Below are positions 25,495 to 35,449 of a stretch of 64,000 nt of DNA, piece by piece. Made by a program: the position numbers and the translations under genes. Source of the DNA: an uncultured Lachnospiraceae bacterium (GTDB lineage Bacteria > Bacillota > Clostridia > Lachnospirales > Anaerotignaceae); the NCBI GenBank assembly GCA_944383855.1, contig CALWRB010000006.1, positions 1 through 64,000 on the forward strand, written 5' to 3'. The notes below the pieces were generated by a model. That model made no database searches, was not told the DNA's origin, and was given only the letters and a program-made list of their open reading frames with translations. The stretch's first letter is position 1; each line of letters begins with the position of its first letter.

Positions 25495-27837
25495 ATGAGA
25501 AAAAAATGGATAAAAAAGGCTTTGGCGTTGGTGACGGCGACTGCCGCGATACTGCCGCTGACTGCTTCGCCCACATTTGCGGCGACCACACTGTATGACC
25601 AGAAAACGACACAAACCGTAACAAAAGGCGTGACTTACGAAAAAAATCACCGCCTGACAGATGCGGGTTTTCAGGATATTTATACTTTGACGGTGGATCT
25701 GACCGAAAGTACATTGAAGTTTCACGAGGTGGAAAGCACCACAGAGTACGGTCTGAAAGAAACCGTGCAGAAACTGCTGCAGGATAACGGCGCGATCGCG
25801 GGTGTGAATGCAGACTTTTTCGGTCTTTCCGGTACATATTCCACCCCTTTTGGTCCGACTGTGGTAGAAGGAGAAACGATTTCTGCCGGTACGAACCTGA
25901 ATACAGAAAAGAATGAGTATGCGGCGTTTTTTGAAAACGAAAACGGCGACACGTTTTTTGATTATTTCACCATGACGGTGGATTTTTACAACCAGGCAGG
26001 CACACACCTGTCCCTGCTTTCTTTGAATAAAGTGACAGCAATGGTATTCCCGATCTACTTTGACCGTAATGCGGCGGATTCCACTGCCGATCTGGATCGC
26101 AGATTTGCGGATTCCAAGCTGGTCAAGATCGTCGTGGAAGACGATGAGATCACTTATATCTCCGCCCCCGGAGAAACGGTGGAAGTACCCGAAGATGGGT
26201 ATTTGATTGTGTTGAGCAACGCTTATTATAACGATCATGCCAAGGCTTATGCCGTAGGCGATGAAGCGATCCTTTCCGTAAACGCTTCCGTGGATCTGGA
26301 TCAGATCGAAACGGCATTTGGCGGCGGCGGACTGCTTTTGGTCAATGGTCAGACCGCAACGGCAACTTCCATTGTAGCGACAGGCAGACAGCCCAGAACA
26401 GCAATGGGTGTTTCCAAAGACGGCGAGAAGGTCATCTTTATGATCGTGGACGGCAGAGGAAACAGCATCGGCGCAACACATGCGGAAATGGCGGCTTTGA
26501 TGTTAGAATACGGCGCGTATAACGCGATGCATCTGGATGGCGGCGGTTCCTCTACGATGGTAGCACAGACGAATGAGGACACTTCTTTGGAATTGAAGAA
26601 CAACCCTTCCGACGGCAGCGCCAGAAAAGTTATCAATGCGGTAGGTATTTTCCAGACTGCACCCGAAAGCGATACGGTAGCGGAATTGGTGATAGAACCT
26701 GTTTCCAGAGCAGTGCAGGGGCAGCCGACCCAATATGAAGTATACGGACTGGATTCTTATATGAGAAGGATCGAGATCGACAGCAGTGATCTGAAGTTTG
26801 ATGTGACCGGTATGGAAGGCACTTGGAGCGGAAATACCTTTACCCCGGCAGGGACAGGAATGTTCGGTGTAGGTGTTTCCTACGGTGATTTATATAGCAT
26901 GACATTTACGACTGCAAGTGCACCTGCGAAGTTGACGGCTTCCGCTTCCGCGACGAAACTGAGCGGTCCCGGCAGCACGTCCACACTGAGCGCTACCGTT
27001 TCCGATGCAGACGGTTACAGCTACAGCGCAAGCGGCGTGACATATACCGTAGCGGATACATCCATTGGTACCATGAGCGGCAATGTATTTACCGCGAAGG
27101 CAAATGGCTCTACTTATATCAAATGCCAGCTGGGCAATCTGACGTATTATGTTGCTGTGACGGTGGGCAATGCCACAGCGGTGCAGACACCTGCGGCTTC
27201 CTATGTGGCTGACAGCTGGAACCAGACGATCACGAAAGCAAATGACGGTGCGCTTTATGTGAATCTGATCGGAAACATCAAGTCTTCTGCGGTCAAGGAT
27301 CTGGATTTGTATACCGCAAAACGCGCGGCAGCACGCAGTGCATTGGAAAAAGGCGCTGACCTTGCTGTATTTGCCGGCACACAGGATTTGTCCCAGGGAC
27401 CTTCCGTGGATACACTGTACTGGAAAAACGGTTACAGCTTCACAGAAAAATCCGGCACCGCATTTGTGACACTTTCCGCGGCAAAAGGCTCTATTTACGC
27501 TACTTCCGCTTCTCAGTGGACACAGATGAAGGCAGATCTGGAAAAATTCAGCGGAAACAACATTGTCTTTTTGATGGACGTTTCTCCTTCCAACTTCAGC
27601 AACACGGCAGAAACTGCGATGTTCCGTTTCTTCCTGAGCAATTTTGTCAATGACGGAAAGAACGTCATGGTCGTTTCCGCTTCCGGCACAAGTGCGTGGG
27701 CAGGACAGGTCAATGGTATGCGTTATGTGAATATACCGAACCTGTGGAACAGTGACGGAACGGCAAACAGCAATGCAAAGATGCTGAAGCTGCGTTTGGA
27801 CGGCACTTCGATCCGTTACGCATTCGAAAATCTGTAA
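25495..27837 (+). CDS. Secreted phosphodiester glycosidase (NAGPA) domain protein with Ig-like and degenerate phosphoesterase-like regions
   Basis: A 780-residue exported protein with a signal peptide ending near TASPTFAA. A NAGPA domain spans about residues 60-395, with GVNADFFG, the GRQPRTAMGVSKDG block and the signature HLDGGGSSTMV. A bacterial Ig-like region follows at about 475-560. The C-terminal 200 residues look like a calcineurin-type phosphoesterase fold that lacks the metal-binding His/Asp/Asn motifs, so it is probably non-catalytic. NAGPA-type enzymes remove sugar-1-phosphate groups, and wall teichoic-type polymers are likely targets. AAGGAGAG precedes the ATG. The wall polymer cluster follows it. 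Confidence 0.85.
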   Translation: MRKKWIKKALALVTATAAILPLTASPTFAATTLYDQKTTQTVTKGVTYEKNHRLTDAGFQDIYTLTVDLTESTLKFHEVESTTEYGLKETVQKLLQDNGAIAGVNADFFGLSGTYSTPFGPTVVEGETISAGTNLNTEKNEYAAFFENENGDTFFDYFTMTVDFYNQAGTHLSLLSLNKVTAMVFPIYFDRNAADSTADLDRRFADSKLVKIVVEDDEITYISAPGETVEVPEDGYLIVLSNAYYNDHAKAYAVGDEAILSVNASVDLDQIETAFGGGGLLLVNGQTATATSIVATGRQPRTAMGVSKDGEKVIFMIVDGRGNSIGATHAEMAALMLEYGAYNAMHLDGGGSSTMVAQTNEDTSLELKNNPSDGSARKVINAVGIFQTAPESDTVAELVIEPVSRAVQGQPTQYEVYGLDSYMRRIEIDSSDLKFDVTGMEGTWSGNTFTPAGTGMFGVGVSYGDLYSMTFTTASAPAKLTASASATKLSGPGSTSTLSATVSDADGYSYSASGVTYTVADTSIGTMSGNVFTAKANGSTYIKCQLGNLTYYVAVTVGNATAVQTPAASYVADSWNQTITKANDGALYVNLIGNIKSSAVKDLDLYTAKRAAARSALEKGADLAVFAGTQDLSQGPSVDTLYWKNGYSFTEKSGTAFVTLSAAKGSIYATSASQWTQMKADLEKFSGNNIVFLMDVSPSNFSNTAETAMFRFFLSNFVNDGKNVMVVSASGTSAWAGQVNGMRYVNIPNLWNSDGTANSNAKMLKLRLDGTSIRYAFENL

Positions 27838-28028
27838 TGTAATGCGGCAGTTTTCCGAGTTTTTTATCGAAAAGACATCAGGAGAGTACCGCAGGATATA
27901 GCACCAAGGAAAAAGGGGGCGTGATGCCTCCTTTTTCATCGTTTTTTTATTGTAATATGCCGCTGATTGGGGTAATATTAAAACAATGCAGCAGAAACGA
28001 AAAATTCGCTGCAAAAGAGAGGTTACTT

Positions 28029-29609
28029 ATGACAGGAAAGCAAAAAAATGCCGTGGCGGCTGTCAGCGGCATGATGGTCATTACACTGCTTGGCAAGGTG
28101 CTGGGGTTATACCGCGATATTTTGTTTGCCAATCATTACGGTCTGGGTATGGAGGCAAATGCCTTTACAACGGCAAGCCTGATCCCCAGAACATTTTTTG
28201 ATGCGGTTTTCGCCTCTGCCATATCCGCAAGCTTTATCCCGATATTTAATGAATATATGGGAAGATACGGCGAAAAAAAGGCATTTTCTTTCTCTGATAC
28301 CTTCATCACACTGGTGGGCGCTTTTACGCTGCTGTTGAGTGTGGTCGGAATGATATTTGCGGAGCCGTTTGCCCGTTTGTTTGCGGCGGGGTATGATGCG
28401 CAAACTTTGCAGCTTTGTGTTTCTTTACTGCGTATGCTGTTTCCGACCGTGTTATTTACGGGGCTTGCCTATTGTTTTGTAGGCATTTTGCAGTCGATGG
28501 AGGAATTTACGATCCCCGCGGCGATGAGCATTGTTTCCAACGGCGCCATTATTTTGTATTACTGGACGTTAGACCGTACATGGGGTGTAACGGGACTTGC
28601 GGTGGCATTTCTGGTCGGCTGGTTTTTGCAGGTCGCAATACAGGTGCCGCCGCTTAGAAAAAAAGGATACCGCTATCGTCCGAGTTTCGCATTTCGGGAC
28701 GCGGGGCTGAAAAAAGTCCTGATTTTGATGCTGCCTGTCATGGTCAGCACATGGATACAGCCGATCAACTTAGCGGTCGGTGTGCGTTATGCCAGCTATT
28801 TATTTGAAGGCAGCGGGACAACGGCACTGAATAACGCAAATAACCTATATAGTATCATTTTGGGGGTATTTGTGCTCTCGGTCGCAAATGTTATTTTCCC
28901 GAGGCTTTCCCGTTTGGTTACGGGAGAGCAGAAAGAAGATTTTGCCCGTTTGGTCAGACAAACGCTGATGGCACTTTGCTTTTTGCTGATTCCGATGATG
29001 ATTGGTCTTTGGGTGGAAAGCGAAGATCTGGTGCGGCTGTTATTTGAAAGAAACCGTTTTACGGCGGAAGATACCTGGATTACTGCCAGAGCGCTGCGCT
29101 ATCTTTGCCTTGGTACGATGGGGTATGGCGTGTATATCTTCCTTTCCCGTGTGTTCTATGCCAGACAAAGAGCGAAGGCGCCGATGCTTGCCGGGATACT
29201 ATCCATGGCGACCAACTGGGTGCTTTGCCTGCTGTTAGTTAAACGCTATGATGTGGCGGGCATCGCGGGTGCTTCGGCGATCGCGTCTTTGGTTTCTGCC
29301 GCTTGTTTGGTGGTGGTACTGCACAAAGAGGAGCGGGAGTGCTTTGGCAAGGAGATGCTGATGCCTTTGATAAAGATCATTGTCGCCTCTGCCATCATGG
29401 GGGTCGCGGCAATGCTTTGCCGTGATCTGTTGCGGCAATGTTTGCAGGATAGTTTTGTGACTCGTATTTTGGTGGTTGGCGTGCCTGCGGCTGCGGGTGC
29501 GTTGGTATATGTCATTTTGACGGCAGTTTTGAAAGTTGCGCAGACACGCATGGCACTGGAATGGATCAGTGCGAAAATCGGCAGGAAGAAAGGTACGGAG
29601 GACGTATGA
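28029..29609 (+). CDS. MurJ/MviN-type lipid II or lipid-linked glycan flippase
   Basis: A 526-residue membrane protein of the MOP exporter superfamily with about 14 hydrophobic segments. Family blocks include GKVLGLYRDILFANHYG and TASLIPRTFFDAVFA near the start. It would flip undecaprenyl-linked precursors across the membrane. The start at 28029 is chosen over 27921 because of AGAGAGG before it and the usual N-terminus. The ATGA overlap with the next gene and the linked glycosyltransferases suggest it may serve the polymer made by this cluster rather than peptidoglycan in general. Confidence 0.88.
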   Translation: MTGKQKNAVAAVSGMMVITLLGKVLGLYRDILFANHYGLGMEANAFTTASLIPRTFFDAVFASAISASFIPIFNEYMGRYGEKKAFSFSDTFITLVGAFTLLLSVVGMIFAEPFARLFAAGYDAQTLQLCVSLLRMLFPTVLFTGLAYCFVGILQSMEEFTIPAAMSIVSNGAIILYYWTLDRTWGVTGLAVAFLVGWFLQVAIQVPPLRKKGYRYRPSFAFRDAGLKKVLILMLPVMVSTWIQPINLAVGVRYASYLFEGSGTTALNNANNLYSIILGVFVLSVANVIFPRLSRLVTGEQKEDFARLVRQTLMALCFLLIPMMIGLWVESEDLVRLLFERNRFTAEDTWITARALRYLCLGTMGYGVYIFLSRVFYARQRAKAPMLAGILSMATNWVLCLLLVKRYDVAGIAGASAIASLVSAACLVVVLHKEERECFGKEMLMPLIKIIVASAIMGVAAMLCRDLLRQCLQDSFVTRILVVGVPAAAGALVYVILTAVLKVAQTRMALEWISAKIGRKKGTEDV

Positions 29610-31063
29610 TAGAACAAATTTTGAAGAAAAATGTCGAGCAAAGCCGCTTGCTTGGGGCAGGGCAAAGCCTTTGGGACGCACTGGGCAGGCAGGCGAAAGA
29701 AAGCAGGATCATACAGTGGTTTTTGCAGGTAAGAGAGATCCCCGCGATCAGTAAAAACAGTATTTTTACCCGACTGATCTACGGTATTTTGGACGGTTGT
29801 TCGGTATTGTTTGACCGCCTGCATTTGACAGCTTTTCTGCGCGGCAGTATTTTTGTGCAGCCTGCCATTTGGTGTATTTTGGCGGCGGCTTTGGCGCCTG
29901 TTTTGCCTACAATGGCGGTTTTGGCACTGGTCATGGTGTCTTTCGGCACGTTGTTTTTGCGTTTGGTTTGTAAAAAAGAACGGATACGGTATCATATTTT
30001 GACGAAATATGTACTGCTGTATGCATTGGTATATGCGATCAGTACGCTTTTTTCGGTTTCGTTTTGGGACAGCCTTTACGGCGGCGCGTTATCGGTTGCG
30101 TTTATGTTGTTTTTTGTGGTAGTGATCCATTCCGTAAATTCGGAAAAGAAATCCAACGTCATGCTGTTTTTGATGGTGACGGTGGGTGCTGTAGTTGCGT
30201 TATACGGGTTTTATCAGTACGCGAATCCCGCGCAGTTCAGCGGCGTCTGGGTGGATCAGGATATGTTCAGCAGCATTACGTTCCGTGTGTATTCCACATT
30301 GGGCAATCCGAATGTATTGGGAGAATATTTCCTGCTGGTGCTGCCCTTTGCGGCTTCTTTGTTCCTGACGTCGAAAAATTGGCAGAGCAGGGTTTATTTC
30401 TTGATTTGTGGCTGCATGATGCTGCTTTGCTTGGTGCTGACGTATTCCAGAGGCTGTTATCTCGGCTTTCTGGTCAGTGTGGCGGCGTTTTTGGTGCTTT
30501 TGGACAAGCGCTTTTTGCTGCTTGGCATTCTGGGATTGTTTGCGCTGCCGTTTGTGCTGCCGGAAACGATACTGGACCGTTTTTTGAGCATCGGAAATAT
30601 GGCGGATTCTTCTACGTCCTATCGTGTCAATATCTGGCTTGGTACGATCGATATGTTAAAGGACTACTGGTTCAGCGGTATCGGTCCCGGCATGGGGGCT
30701 TACAACAAAGTATACCCGTTTTATGCTTACAACAGCGTCAGCGCGCCGCATTCGCATAATTTATTTTTGCAGATCCTTTGCGATACGGGTATTTGCGGAC
30801 TGCTGGTGTTTGCGGCAATGATCTGGATGTTTTACCGTATCGGTTTTCAAGGCGTTTCCGTAGAAAAAAGATTCGGCAAAAAACTGCATTTGATCGCGGG
30901 CATTTCTGCCATCAGCGGATTTTTGGTACAGAGTCTGTCGGACTATACATTTTATAATTACCGTGTGATGCTTGCCTTTTGGGCGGTTTTGGGACTGACG
31001 ATGGTGTTTGGTCGCCGCTGTATGCGCAGCAGAACGCACAAAAAGGAGACGGTAAGAACATGA
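29606..31063 (+). CDS. O-antigen ligase/polymerase-like membrane protein (Wzy_C)
   Basis: A 485-residue protein with about ten or more hydrophobic segments. It has the Wzy_C type large outer loop: VLTYSRGCYLGF with the conserved Arg, then SGIGPGMGAYN and APHSHNLFLQILCDTGI with the conserved His. Such proteins polymerise or ligate glycan units on undecaprenyl carriers. Its ATG overlaps the flippase stop and its stop overlaps the next start, so the chain is translationally coupled. Polymerase versus ligase cannot be told from sequence. Confidence 0.85.
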   Translation: MIEQILKKNVEQSRLLGAGQSLWDALGRQAKESRIIQWFLQVREIPAISKNSIFTRLIYGILDGCSVLFDRLHLTAFLRGSIFVQPAIWCILAAALAPVLPTMAVLALVMVSFGTLFLRLVCKKERIRYHILTKYVLLYALVYAISTLFSVSFWDSLYGGALSVAFMLFFVVVIHSVNSEKKSNVMLFLMVTVGAVVALYGFYQYANPAQFSGVWVDQDMFSSITFRVYSTLGNPNVLGEYFLLVLPFAASLFLTSKNWQSRVYFLICGCMMLLCLVLTYSRGCYLGFLVSVAAFLVLLDKRFLLLGILGLFALPFVLPETILDRFLSIGNMADSSTSYRVNIWLGTIDMLKDYWFSGIGPGMGAYNKVYPFYAYNSVSAPHSHNLFLQILCDTGICGLLVFAAMIWMFYRIGFQGVSVEKRFGKKLHLIAGISAISGFLVQSLSDYTFYNYRVMLAFWAVLGLTMVFGRRCMRSRTHKKETVRT

Positions 31064-32190
31064 TCAAAGTACTCAATATCATCAGTGACAGCAATATCGG
31101 CGGCGCGGGGCGCTGTGTGATCAATTATGTCAAACACTATCATAAAGACGAATTTCGTGTGATGGTGGTCATGCCGAAAGGCAGCTTATTAAAGCCTGCG
31201 GTGGAAGAAGCCGGGGTCAAGGTGATCGAGGTAGACGGCATTGCCGATCGGTCTTTGGACTTGGCAGCGATCGGAAAGCTGCGGAAGATCATTCTAAAAA
31301 CCAACCCCGATGTAATCCATACCCACGGCGCAATGGCAGGGCGTATCGCAGGAAAGTTATGCGGTAAAGCCGTGGTATTTACCAGACATTCCGTTTTTCC
31401 CGTTTCCAAGCGCCTTTCGACACAGCCGGGCAAAGCGATCAACGGCTTTGTCAATGAGCATACGGCGGACGCGATGATCGCCGTGGCGGAAGCGGCAAAA
31501 CAAAACCTGACCGACAGCGGGATCCACCCCGAACGTGTCACGGTGGTACTCAACGGTGTGGAAGAACAGCTGCCCGTTTCCAAAGAAGAACAGGCGGCAT
31601 GGAAAAATACCTATGGTATCGGCGATGGTACGTTTGTGATGAGTATTCTGGCAAGACTGGAAGCGGTAAAAGGACATCTCTATATTTTAGAAGCTGCACA
31701 AAGACTGAAGGAAGCGGGAAAAGAGTTCCGTATTTTAGTGGCAGGTGTCGGCGCAGAGGAGGAAAAGCTGAAGGAAGCGGCAAAAGAAATGGGCGTAAGC
31801 GAGCAAGTCACATTCCTTGGCTTTGTGACAGATGTACGCGGACTTCTTAGCATTACGGACGTGCAGTTAAACGCTTCTTACGGAACGGAAGCGACCAGTT
31901 TGTCCCTCTTAGAGGGTATGAGTATGGGAATCCCCGCTATTGTCAGCGATTTTGGCGGAAATCCCGGGGTCATCTCTCATGAAGAAAACGGTCTGATTTT
32001 CCCGAAGCAAAACAGCGCTGCTTTGGCAGAGGCTATGCTGCGCTTGATGGAGGATCAGGCATTGTTGGCAAAGCTGAAGGAAGGCAGCAGACGCATCTTT
32101 CAGGAGAAATTTACAGTGGAGCAGTATGCTTCCAATATCGAGCAGGTATATCGCAGCGCATTGGCGGCAAGAGGAGGAAAGAAAGCATGA
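31060..32190 (+). CDS. Glycosyltransferase family 4
   Basis: A 376-residue GT-B enzyme. The acceptor-side loop SDSNIGGAGRCVINYVKHY is at the N-terminus. The donor-side domain has LARLEAVKGH, FLGFVTDVRGLLS and the EX7E region ATSLSLLEGMSMGIPAIVS. It adds a sugar to a lipid-linked glycan, but sugar and acceptor are unknown. AAGGAGACGG precedes the ATG, and both ends overlap neighbours (ATGA). Confidence 0.9.
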   Translation: MIKVLNIISDSNIGGAGRCVINYVKHYHKDEFRVMVVMPKGSLLKPAVEEAGVKVIEVDGIADRSLDLAAIGKLRKIILKTNPDVIHTHGAMAGRIAGKLCGKAVVFTRHSVFPVSKRLSTQPGKAINGFVNEHTADAMIAVAEAAKQNLTDSGIHPERVTVVLNGVEEQLPVSKEEQAAWKNTYGIGDGTFVMSILARLEAVKGHLYILEAAQRLKEAGKEFRILVAGVGAEEEKLKEAAKEMGVSEQVTFLGFVTDVRGLLSITDVQLNASYGTEATSLSLLEGMSMGIPAIVSDFGGNPGVISHEENGLIFPKQNSAALAEAMLRLMEDQALLAKLKEGSRRIFQEKFTVEQYASNIEQVYRSALAARGGKKA

Positions 32191-32669
32191 ACGAGAAGAA
32201 AAAATGGAAGTGGAATCTGTTTGATATCGGCATTGTGGTGCTGATTTTAGTGATCGCGGCAGGAGGTTACTGGTTTTTGAACCGTTCCACACCGACCAGC
32301 TCCAATACGCAGACGCTGCGCTATACGGTAGTGTTAAACGCTGTGCCCAATCAGATGGAGGAGGCACTGCAGGTAGGTGATGCACTGACGGAAAGCACCA
32401 AAAACTACAGTATCGGCACATTGGTGGATTTTCGTGTGGAGGAAGCGACCGATATGGCGCCCAACTACGCGGAGCATAAATATATGGAAAAAACGATTCC
32501 GGAACAAAAGAAACTGTTTTTGATGATCGAGGCACAGGCGGTAGAAAGCAATTCTGCCTTTACCATTTCCGGCTCTTATCAAGTCAAACCCGGGGAAACC
32601 ATTGCAGTGAAGGGACCGGGTTATGCGGCAGAGGGAATGATCTTGAGCATTGAAAGAGAGGGAGTGTAA
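32187..32669 (+). CDS. DUF4330-like membrane-anchored protein, first copy
   Basis: A 160-residue protein with one N-terminal membrane anchor (about 12-30) and an outer domain of unknown function (DUF4330 pattern: NLFDIGIVVLILVIAAGG, later ALQVGDALTEST and PGETIAVKGPGY). The ATG overlaps the GT4 stop. It is paired with a similar next gene. These proteins recur in polysaccharide clusters of clostridia and may scaffold synthesis; this is inference. Confidence 0.75.
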   Translation: MNEKKKWKWNLFDIGIVVLILVIAAGGYWFLNRSTPTSSNTQTLRYTVVLNAVPNQMEEALQVGDALTESTKNYSIGTLVDFRVEEATDMAPNYAEHKYMEKTIPEQKKLFLMIEAQAVESNSAFTISGSYQVKPGETIAVKGPGYAAEGMILSIEREGV

Positions 32670-32672
32670 ATC

Positions 32673-33158
32673 ATGGCAGAAATGCAGCAAAGAAGAAAAC
32701 GCAGAGGCAGTTTTTTGGATATTATCATTATCGTTTTGGTGGTGCTGTTGATCGTTGGGGCATATGTGAAATTTTTCCATCAGGATAAGACCAGTACCAC
32801 TGTGCAGACGCAGACGATCAGCTATACCGTACTGTTTGAATCGCTGGAGCAGGAACTGATCGATAACTTGCAGGTGGGCGATGCCATGTATTCCGCAACC
32901 AGCGGCAATTATATCGGTGTTATCACAGAGGTGACGACAGATACGGCATATGAGATCATGAAAGATCTGGAAGGCGCGATCGTGCAGGCGCCGTTGGAAA
33001 ACCGTTATGACGCCTATGTCACGATACAGACAGACGCTTCTGAAAGCGGCGGTACTTGGTATGCGGAAAAAACATTCGAATTGATTCGTAATTCCGCGCA
33101 GACGTTTACAACGAAGTATTTTAAATATGAAGGTAAGGTTGTATCGATCGCGGAGTGA
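32673..33158 (+). CDS. DUF4330-like membrane-anchored protein, second copy
   Basis: A 161-residue paralogue of the preceding protein. It has a basic start (QQRRKRRGS), a membrane anchor at about 14-31, and an outer domain with QTQTISYTVLFESL and LQVGDAMYSATSGNYIG, matching the neighbour's QTLRYTVVLNAV and LQVGDAL. It starts 3 bases after that gene's stop with GAGGGAG as ribosome site. The pair suggests a hetero-oligomer. Confidence 0.75.
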   Translation: MAEMQQRRKRRGSFLDIIIIVLVVLLIVGAYVKFFHQDKTSTTVQTQTISYTVLFESLEQELIDNLQVGDAMYSATSGNYIGVITEVTTDTAYEIMKDLEGAIVQAPLENRYDAYVTIQTDASESGGTWYAEKTFELIRNSAQTFTTKYFKYEGKVVSIAE

Positions 33159-33181
33159 AAAAATAAAGGAGCAAAAGCGAT

Positions 33182-35449
33182 ATGAAGCGGAATTATACCA
33201 TATTGATGACGCTGATGGGACTGGAGATCGGCGGGGCGGAAACACATGTGGTGGAGCTGAGCAAAGCGCTTGCCAAAATGGGGCACCGCGTGATCGTTGC
33301 TTCCAACGGCGGTGTATATGAAAAAGAACTGGAAGCAGTCGGTATCAGACATTACCGTGTGCCGATGAATCAGCGCAACGTGTTCAAAATGCTGCGTTCT
33401 TATATACTGTTACGCAGGATCATACGCAAAGAAAAGGTGGATATTGTGCATTCTCATGCGAGGATCCCGAGTTTTATCTGCGGATTTTTGCATCGGAAGA
33501 TGGATTTTACATTCGTTACTTCGGCGCATTGGGTGTTTTACACCGGCATGGGTCTGAAATACCTGACAAACTGGGGGCAGAAAGTCGTTGCGGTCAGTGA
33601 TGATATTAAGTCTTATCTGAAAGAAAGCTATCATGTGCGTAATGAGAATATTTTTGTGACCATCAACGGTATCGATACCGATAAATTCTCGCCCCAAACC
33701 GATCAAAGCGCGGTGAGAAAGGAATTTCATATTCCGGAAGGCACCCCGACGCTGGTGTATGTCAGCCGAATGGACGAAGACCGCGCGTTGGTGGCAAAAC
33801 AGCTGATTGAGATTGCGCCCGAGTTGGAAAAGAGGATCAAAGGACTGCGTATACTGATTGTGGGCGGCGGCAATGTGTTTGCGAAACTGCAGGAAGAAAG
33901 TATGCGTATCAATGCCGCTTTAGGCAGAGAAATGATTACCATGACAGGCGCAAGAACGGATATCAATACATTGGTCAGTGTGGCAGATGTATTTGTGGGC
34001 GTCAGCCGTGCCGCGTTGGAAGCGATGGCAGCCGCCAAACCCGTAATCGTTGCCGGAAACGAAGGATATATCGGGATTTTTGGAAAAGAGAAGCTCAAAA
34101 TTGCGCAAAGCAATAATTTTTGCTGTAGAGGCTGTGAAATGTCTTCTCCCAAACAGCTTTTGGAAGATATCGATACGGTGATGAACCGCATGAGCCAAAC
34201 AGAACGGGCGGAGGCAGGCGCATACGGCAGAGAGGTAATCTTCCGTTATTATTCTGTGCAGAAGATGGCACTGGACTGCATTGCGGCATACGACGCGGCA
34301 TGGGAAGAAAGTCATGAAAAGCAGTACCATGTGGTCATGAGCGGTTATTATGGTTTTAATAACACCGGTGACGAAGCGATCATGCTTTCCATGCATAAAA
34401 ACATACAGGAAATGGGAAAAAATTATCATATTACCGTGCTTTCCAACCGTCCGCAGGAAACAAAGGAAAAATATGGCATTGAAGCGGTGTATCGCTTTGG
34501 GGTGTGGGACGTGTTCAAAGCCATTCGTGGCTGTGATGTACTGCTTTCCGGCGGCGGCAGTCTGCTGCAGGACAGCACCAGCACACGTTCTTTGATGTAT
34601 TACCTCTCGATTACCGCTGTGGCAAAGCTGTTAGGGAAAAAAGTAATGCTGTATGCCAACGGTATCGGACCGGTTTCCGGTAAGCGTAACCGCAGGTTAG
34701 TGAAACGAGTGGTCAACCGTGCGGATCTGATTACGCTGCGGGAGGAAAATTCCTACGAGGAGTTATTGAGCATGGGCGTAGACCGCAAAAAGTGTTTCGT
34801 TACGGCGGACCCTGTCTTTACAATGGACCCGATCGAAACGGAACGCGCAAAACAGTTGTTGCGCAACAGCGGTATCCCGATGGATAAGCCTCTGGTAGCG
34901 GTTTCTGTACGAAACTGGAAGGATATTGACGCGTTTACGGATCGTTTTGCTAAGTTATGCGATGTGATTGTGGAGCAGTATGACAGAAATATTTTATTTA
35001 TTGCCATGCAGGTGCCGAATGATTATAACATCAGTGAAAAAGTACAAAAGAAGATGAAGCAGCCGTCCTATATCCTGCGGGAAAATTATTCTCCCGTGGA
35101 GCTGATGGGGATTATTGGTTGTATGGATTTTATATTAAGTATGCGTCTGCATACGCTGATTTTTGCCGCAAGACAATGTGTGCCGCTGATTGGTTTTGTA
35201 TACGACCCCAAAATCGAGTATTATCTGGCAAAACTCGAAATGCCAAGCGGGGATACGCTGCAGGGGTTTGATATGGACAAAACATTGGAATATATTGCGG
35301 ATATCGTGCATAATAGGCAAAATTACGTTACGCTGTTACACGAAAAATCCGAACTGCTGCGTCGGCAGGCACATTACAATGAAAAATATCTGGAGCGGCT
35401 GCTGAGTGTGACAGAAACAAAACGCACATGCGGGGGGAAAAGGAAATGA
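33182..35449 (+). CDS. csaB: Fusion protein: GT4 glycosyltransferase plus CsaB polysaccharide pyruvyl transferase
   Basis: A 755-residue two-enzyme fusion. Residues about 1-375 are a GT4 glycosyltransferase (MGLEIGGAETHVVELSKAL, VSRMDEDRALVAKQL, SRAALEAMAAAKPVIVAG). Residues about 380-745 are CsaB-like, starting YHVVMSGYYGFNNTGDEA, then LLSGGGSLLQD, YANGIGPVSG and SMRLHTLIFA. CsaB adds pyruvate ketals to secondary wall polymer, the receptor for SLH-domain proteins. AAAGGAG precedes the ATG, and the stop overlaps tagA. The fusion ties sugar addition to pyruvylation. No SLH protein is seen in the window. Confidence 0.9.
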   Translation: MKRNYTILMTLMGLEIGGAETHVVELSKALAKMGHRVIVASNGGVYEKELEAVGIRHYRVPMNQRNVFKMLRSYILLRRIIRKEKVDIVHSHARIPSFICGFLHRKMDFTFVTSAHWVFYTGMGLKYLTNWGQKVVAVSDDIKSYLKESYHVRNENIFVTINGIDTDKFSPQTDQSAVRKEFHIPEGTPTLVYVSRMDEDRALVAKQLIEIAPELEKRIKGLRILIVGGGNVFAKLQEESMRINAALGREMITMTGARTDINTLVSVADVFVGVSRAALEAMAAAKPVIVAGNEGYIGIFGKEKLKIAQSNNFCCRGCEMSSPKQLLEDIDTVMNRMSQTERAEAGAYGREVIFRYYSVQKMALDCIAAYDAAWEESHEKQYHVVMSGYYGFNNTGDEAIMLSMHKNIQEMGKNYHITVLSNRPQETKEKYGIEAVYRFGVWDVFKAIRGCDVLLSGGGSLLQDSTSTRSLMYYLSITAVAKLLGKKVMLYANGIGPVSGKRNRRLVKRVVNRADLITLREENSYEELLSMGVDRKKCFVTADPVFTMDPIETERAKQLLRNSGIPMDKPLVAVSVRNWKDIDAFTDRFAKLCDVIVEQYDRNILFIAMQVPNDYNISEKVQKKMKQPSYILRENYSPVELMGIIGCMDFILSMRLHTLIFAARQCVPLIGFVYDPKIEYYLAKLEMPSGDTLQGFDMDKTLEYIADIVHNRQNYVTLLHEKSELLRRQAHYNEKYLERLLSVTETKRTCGGKRK

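Noticed and set aside
26890-28014. 374-codon minus-strand ORF opposite the NAGPA gene
   Set aside because: Shadow frame; Cys/Arg/His-rich with no known motifs.
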